Shown here in pieces: positions 6,187 to 7,706 of a DNA stretch of 7,706 nt (position 1 is the first letter of the stretch; each line of letters opens with the position of its first letter). This stretch comes from Deferribacteres bacterium. Lineage in GTDB: Bacteria; Nitrospirota; Thermodesulfovibrionia; UBA6902. The notes under the pieces were generated by a model. The model was given only the letters and a program-made list of their open reading frames with translations. It did no database searches and was not told the origin of the DNA. The DNA lies in the NCBI GenBank assembly GCA_030598625.1, contig JAUVPO010000083.1:1-7706 (forward strand), in the 5' to 3' direction. Made by a program: the position numbers and the translations under genes.

Positions 6187-7152
6187 TTAATACAGAATTT
6201 GATTGATAAGCAATGGTATAAGGGTCATTTCTTTTTGTGCTAAATAAGTTTCAAAATGTTGTAACGAACTCAAATAAAAGCTTTCAGGGAAATAGTAATA
6301 ACTGATAGTAAGGCAGAATGTCAGCAATAATATAAACATGGCAAACCGCTTTATTGAAGGCATAATAGCATTTTTCCAGCCATACGTTAGAATTCTGTGT
6401 CGTAATCTGCTTATTGAATAACCGATTTTTTTTCTTAACGGGTCCCCTTTTTGATTACTCATGCCGACCATTGCCGCATCATAGATGCTGAACAGCCACA
6501 TTGAAAGGATAAACGGGACAAGGATAATACATATTGTTAATATCCATTCCAGGGCAAGTCTTGCCTGAGATGGTTCAAGTGACTGCCAGACTCGAAATAT
6601 TATCAAAATGACAGGGAAAGCAGCCATGCCTGCCAGGGCGAACACCTGGAAAAAAAGACCTTTCTTTGTCTGGCCATTGAGACATTGTCCCCAGCCCGGT
6701 ATTAAAAGTGAACACACCACTGGAAACCACCTGGTCCTGATACCTGTAAAAGGCGTAGAATTATTCTTCACGGTTTTGAAATATGCCAGCCAGGCGTTGA
6801 TATACCAGATGACGAGTCCTGAGAAATAGAATGTTATAAAAGTCAGCAGTAATCCGGAACGACTAACGGAAAATGATTCGTATAAGGTTTTCAGGTACTC
6901 CCAATAAATGACGGTAATGCCAATGAATGAACAGAGAATTATTATGGGAAGAAGAAATAAAATACCCGCTTTCCATTGTCTGTTATAAAACTGGCCTGCT
7001 CCGGGGACAATAAGTGAGAGACTGAAAGCCACCGCGGGATTCTTCCATTTTCTAATACGTGGTACAGCGTCACCATTACCATTGCTTATTACGCGTGCGC
7101 CGGGAGTATGGCTTTGACGGGGATCATTAATTGTGTAGGTCTTTTCTTGCAT
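6187..7152 (-). CDS. Polytopic membrane protein with duplicated PGxGQ (TM2-like) unit
   Basis: From the ATG at 7150-7152 this is a 321-residue integral membrane protein of unknown function. Two homologous halves are visible: PGAGQFYNRQWKAG (50-63) and PGWGQCLNGQTKKG (152-165). Each sits after a hydrophobic stretch and is followed by further membrane segments and a short motif, INAW (118-121) in the first half and IYDA (223-226) in the second. About six to eight membrane segments are likely, with the last near 271-288. Proteins with PGxGQ-x-YNG and a trailing DA are a broad TM2-like group with no agreed function. The frame continues upstream to a TTG at 7243-7245 (352 residues), but that start lies inside the operator-like symmetry and ahead of the predicted -10, so the ATG is preferred despite a weak ribosome binding site. 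The gene is on the alaS strand, 157 bases upstream of the alaS ATG, probably as its own unit. Confidence 0.75.
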   Translation of the reverse strand: MQEKTYTINDPRQSHTPGARVISNGNGDAVPRIRKWKNPAVAFSLSLIVPGAGQFYNRQWKAGILFLLPIIILCSFIGITVIYWEYLKTLYESFSVSRSGLLLTFITFYFSGLVIWYINAWLAYFKTVKNNSTPFTGIRTRWFPVVCSLLIPGWGQCLNGQTKKGLFFQVFALAGMAAFPVILIIFRVWQSLEPSQARLALEWILTICIILVPFILSMWLFSIYDAAMVGMSNQKGDPLRKKIGYSISRLRHRILTYGWKNAIMPSIKRFAMFILLLTFCLTISYYYFPESFYLSSLQHFETYLAQKEMTLIPLLINQILY

Positions 7153-7224
7153 CTCGTTCAATTTCTTATCATTTCCGTATGCATGTATAAGCCAAAATTG
7201 TACTATATATAATAATCGTGTAAT

Positions 7225-7241
7225 ATCACGGTCTCCGTGAT
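7225..7241. promoter_or_regulatory. Inverted repeat ATCACGG-TCT-CCGTGAT
   Basis: Perfect 7-base arms (7225-7231 and 7235-7241) are separated by TCT. The loop is too short for an RNA hairpin to be the natural reading, so a protein-binding site is more likely. Its right arm also serves as one half of the CRP/FNR-like site at 7236-7251, giving three half-sites in 27 bases. It lies between that site and the predicted -10 of the membrane-protein gene. Confidence 0.45.
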
Positions 7242-7251
7242 TCAAGTCACA
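7236..7251 (-). promoter_or_regulatory. CRP/FNR-family-like operator with candidate promoter downstream
   Basis: The minus strand reads TGTGA-CTTGAA-TCACG, which matches the CRP-type consensus TGTGA-N6-TCACA at 9 of 10 half-site positions. A candidate -10, TATTAT, lies at 7209-7214 and would start transcription near 7202. The operator centre (7243.5) would then fall at -41.5, the classic class II activator position. The resulting leader is about 50 bases before the ATG at 7152. The AT-rich stretch offers other -10 choices (TATATA at 7204-7209), so the exact spacing is inference. Confidence 0.4.
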
Positions 7252-7284
7252 TTAATGATAGAAATAAGGTCCCTTAAGTACAGA

Positions 7285-7706
7285 TCAAATTCCAAAACAT
7301 TTCAGTGGTGGTCCGGTCAACTGCTGGGAGTCGCTGCAGTAGAAGACATTAACTGAAAGGTTTTCCGTCGCATTAATGTAATCACCGTTCACCCCGTTAG
7401 TTATTGTATAAAACTTTAACTGGGAGAACGGGGTTTGAAATGGATCTGTCGCACATTCATTTAGTCCGTATTGGGGCTGTGTCAATGATCCCTTGGAAAC
7501 GCAGAGCGCGTAGGTGACTGTAATTGTACAGCTGTTTATTATATTGAGCCCCGCAAATCCACCGCTGTGGTTTCTCAGTGTTACAGAACTTGCAGGGCAG
7601 ATTGAACCGTTCCATTCAGTGGCCTCAACATCCTGCCGGTCGGTCGGGTCCCCTTTGGCCCCTCCGCCCCATGAAGCCGAAATCCATGTGGGAGTAGTCG
7701 AGGATC
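7285..7706 (-). CDS. C-terminal part of a cysteine-containing, probably exported protein, 5' end outside window
   Basis: The frame is open from the window edge to the TGA at 7285-7287, showing the last 139 residues. I do not recognise a family. The visible part is rich in Ser, Thr, Asn and Gly, has little Lys or Arg, and alternates short beta-prone stretches such as CTITVTYALCVSKG (59-72) and LSVNVFYCSD (116-125). Six cysteines (visible positions 36, 59, 68, 84, 123, 136) suggest up to three disulfides, so export to the periplasm or cell surface is likely. The N-terminal visible part is tryptophan- and glycine-rich (WISASWGGGAKGD). A TTG at 7483-7485 could be taken as a 66-residue start, but the frame clearly continues upstream with the same composition. 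No terminator stronger than a 5-base hairpin follows (7265-7276). Confidence 0.6.
   Translation of the reverse strand, partial: SSTTPTWISASWGGGAKGDPTDRQDVEATEWNGSICPASSVTLRNHSGGFAGLNIINSCTITVTYALCVSKGSLTQPQYGLNECATDPFQTPFSQLKFYTITNGVNGDYINATENLSVNVFYCSDSQQLTGPPLKCFGI

Noticed and set aside
7265..7276. TAAGG-TC-CCTTA hairpin as a terminator
   Set aside because: The stem is only five pairs with a 2-base loop and no solid U-tract follows.
7285..7485. A 66-residue gene starting at TTG
   Set aside because: The same frame is open upstream to the window edge with the same composition and cysteine pattern, so this is only the tail of a longer protein.

Overview
All genes in this window read on the minus strand, so transcription runs from base 7706 toward base 1. 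The window looks like ordinary bacterial chromosome of moderate GC content. The alanyl-tRNA synthetase carries a four-cysteine segment before its LEIWNLVFMQ motif. I associate that form, together with the phasin-like/UbiB pairing and a GTAGGGGCG-type palindrome, with Nitrospirota or deltaproteobacteria-like anaerobes. That placement is an inference from memory, not a search result.

Layout in the direction of transcription. (1) 7285-7706 is the C-terminal part of a secreted-looking, six-cysteine protein of unknown function whose start lies outside the window. (2) 7153-7284 is a short intergenic stretch with a CRP/FNR-like operator overlapping a second inverted repeat, placed plausibly for an activator-dependent promoter. 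(3) 6187-7152 encodes a polytopic membrane protein with two copies of a PGxGQ/TM/(N/D)A unit. (4) 6030-6186 holds a consensus extended -10 promoter. (5) 784-6029 is an apparent four-gene operon: alaS, a small phasin-like coiled-coil protein, a UbiB/ABC1 (AarF) family atypical kinase with two C-terminal membrane helices, and a small HepT/HEPN-like protein whose expected catalytic histidine is a tyrosine. (6) 571-783 contains a degraded palindromic repeat directly after the operon's last stop codon and a good sigma70-type promoter. (7) 1-570 is the N-terminal part of a Bro-N domain protein (phage antirepressor/DinD-like), cut off by the window edge.

The operon joins tRNA charging with quinone- or lipid-associated functions. 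UbiB-family proteins support ubiquinone and other isoprenoid lipid metabolism at the membrane, and the phasin-like protein next to it may be an amphipathic or coiled-coil partner. The HepT-like gene has no visible nucleotidyltransferase (MNT) antitoxin partner beside it, so a classic toxin-antitoxin pair is not supported here.

I see no tRNA, rRNA, CRISPR array, transposase or integrase. I find no convincing new multi-gene system. The best leads are the phasin/UbiB/HepT-like cluster, the altered active site of the HepT-like protein, and the overlapping operator upstream of the duplicated membrane protein.
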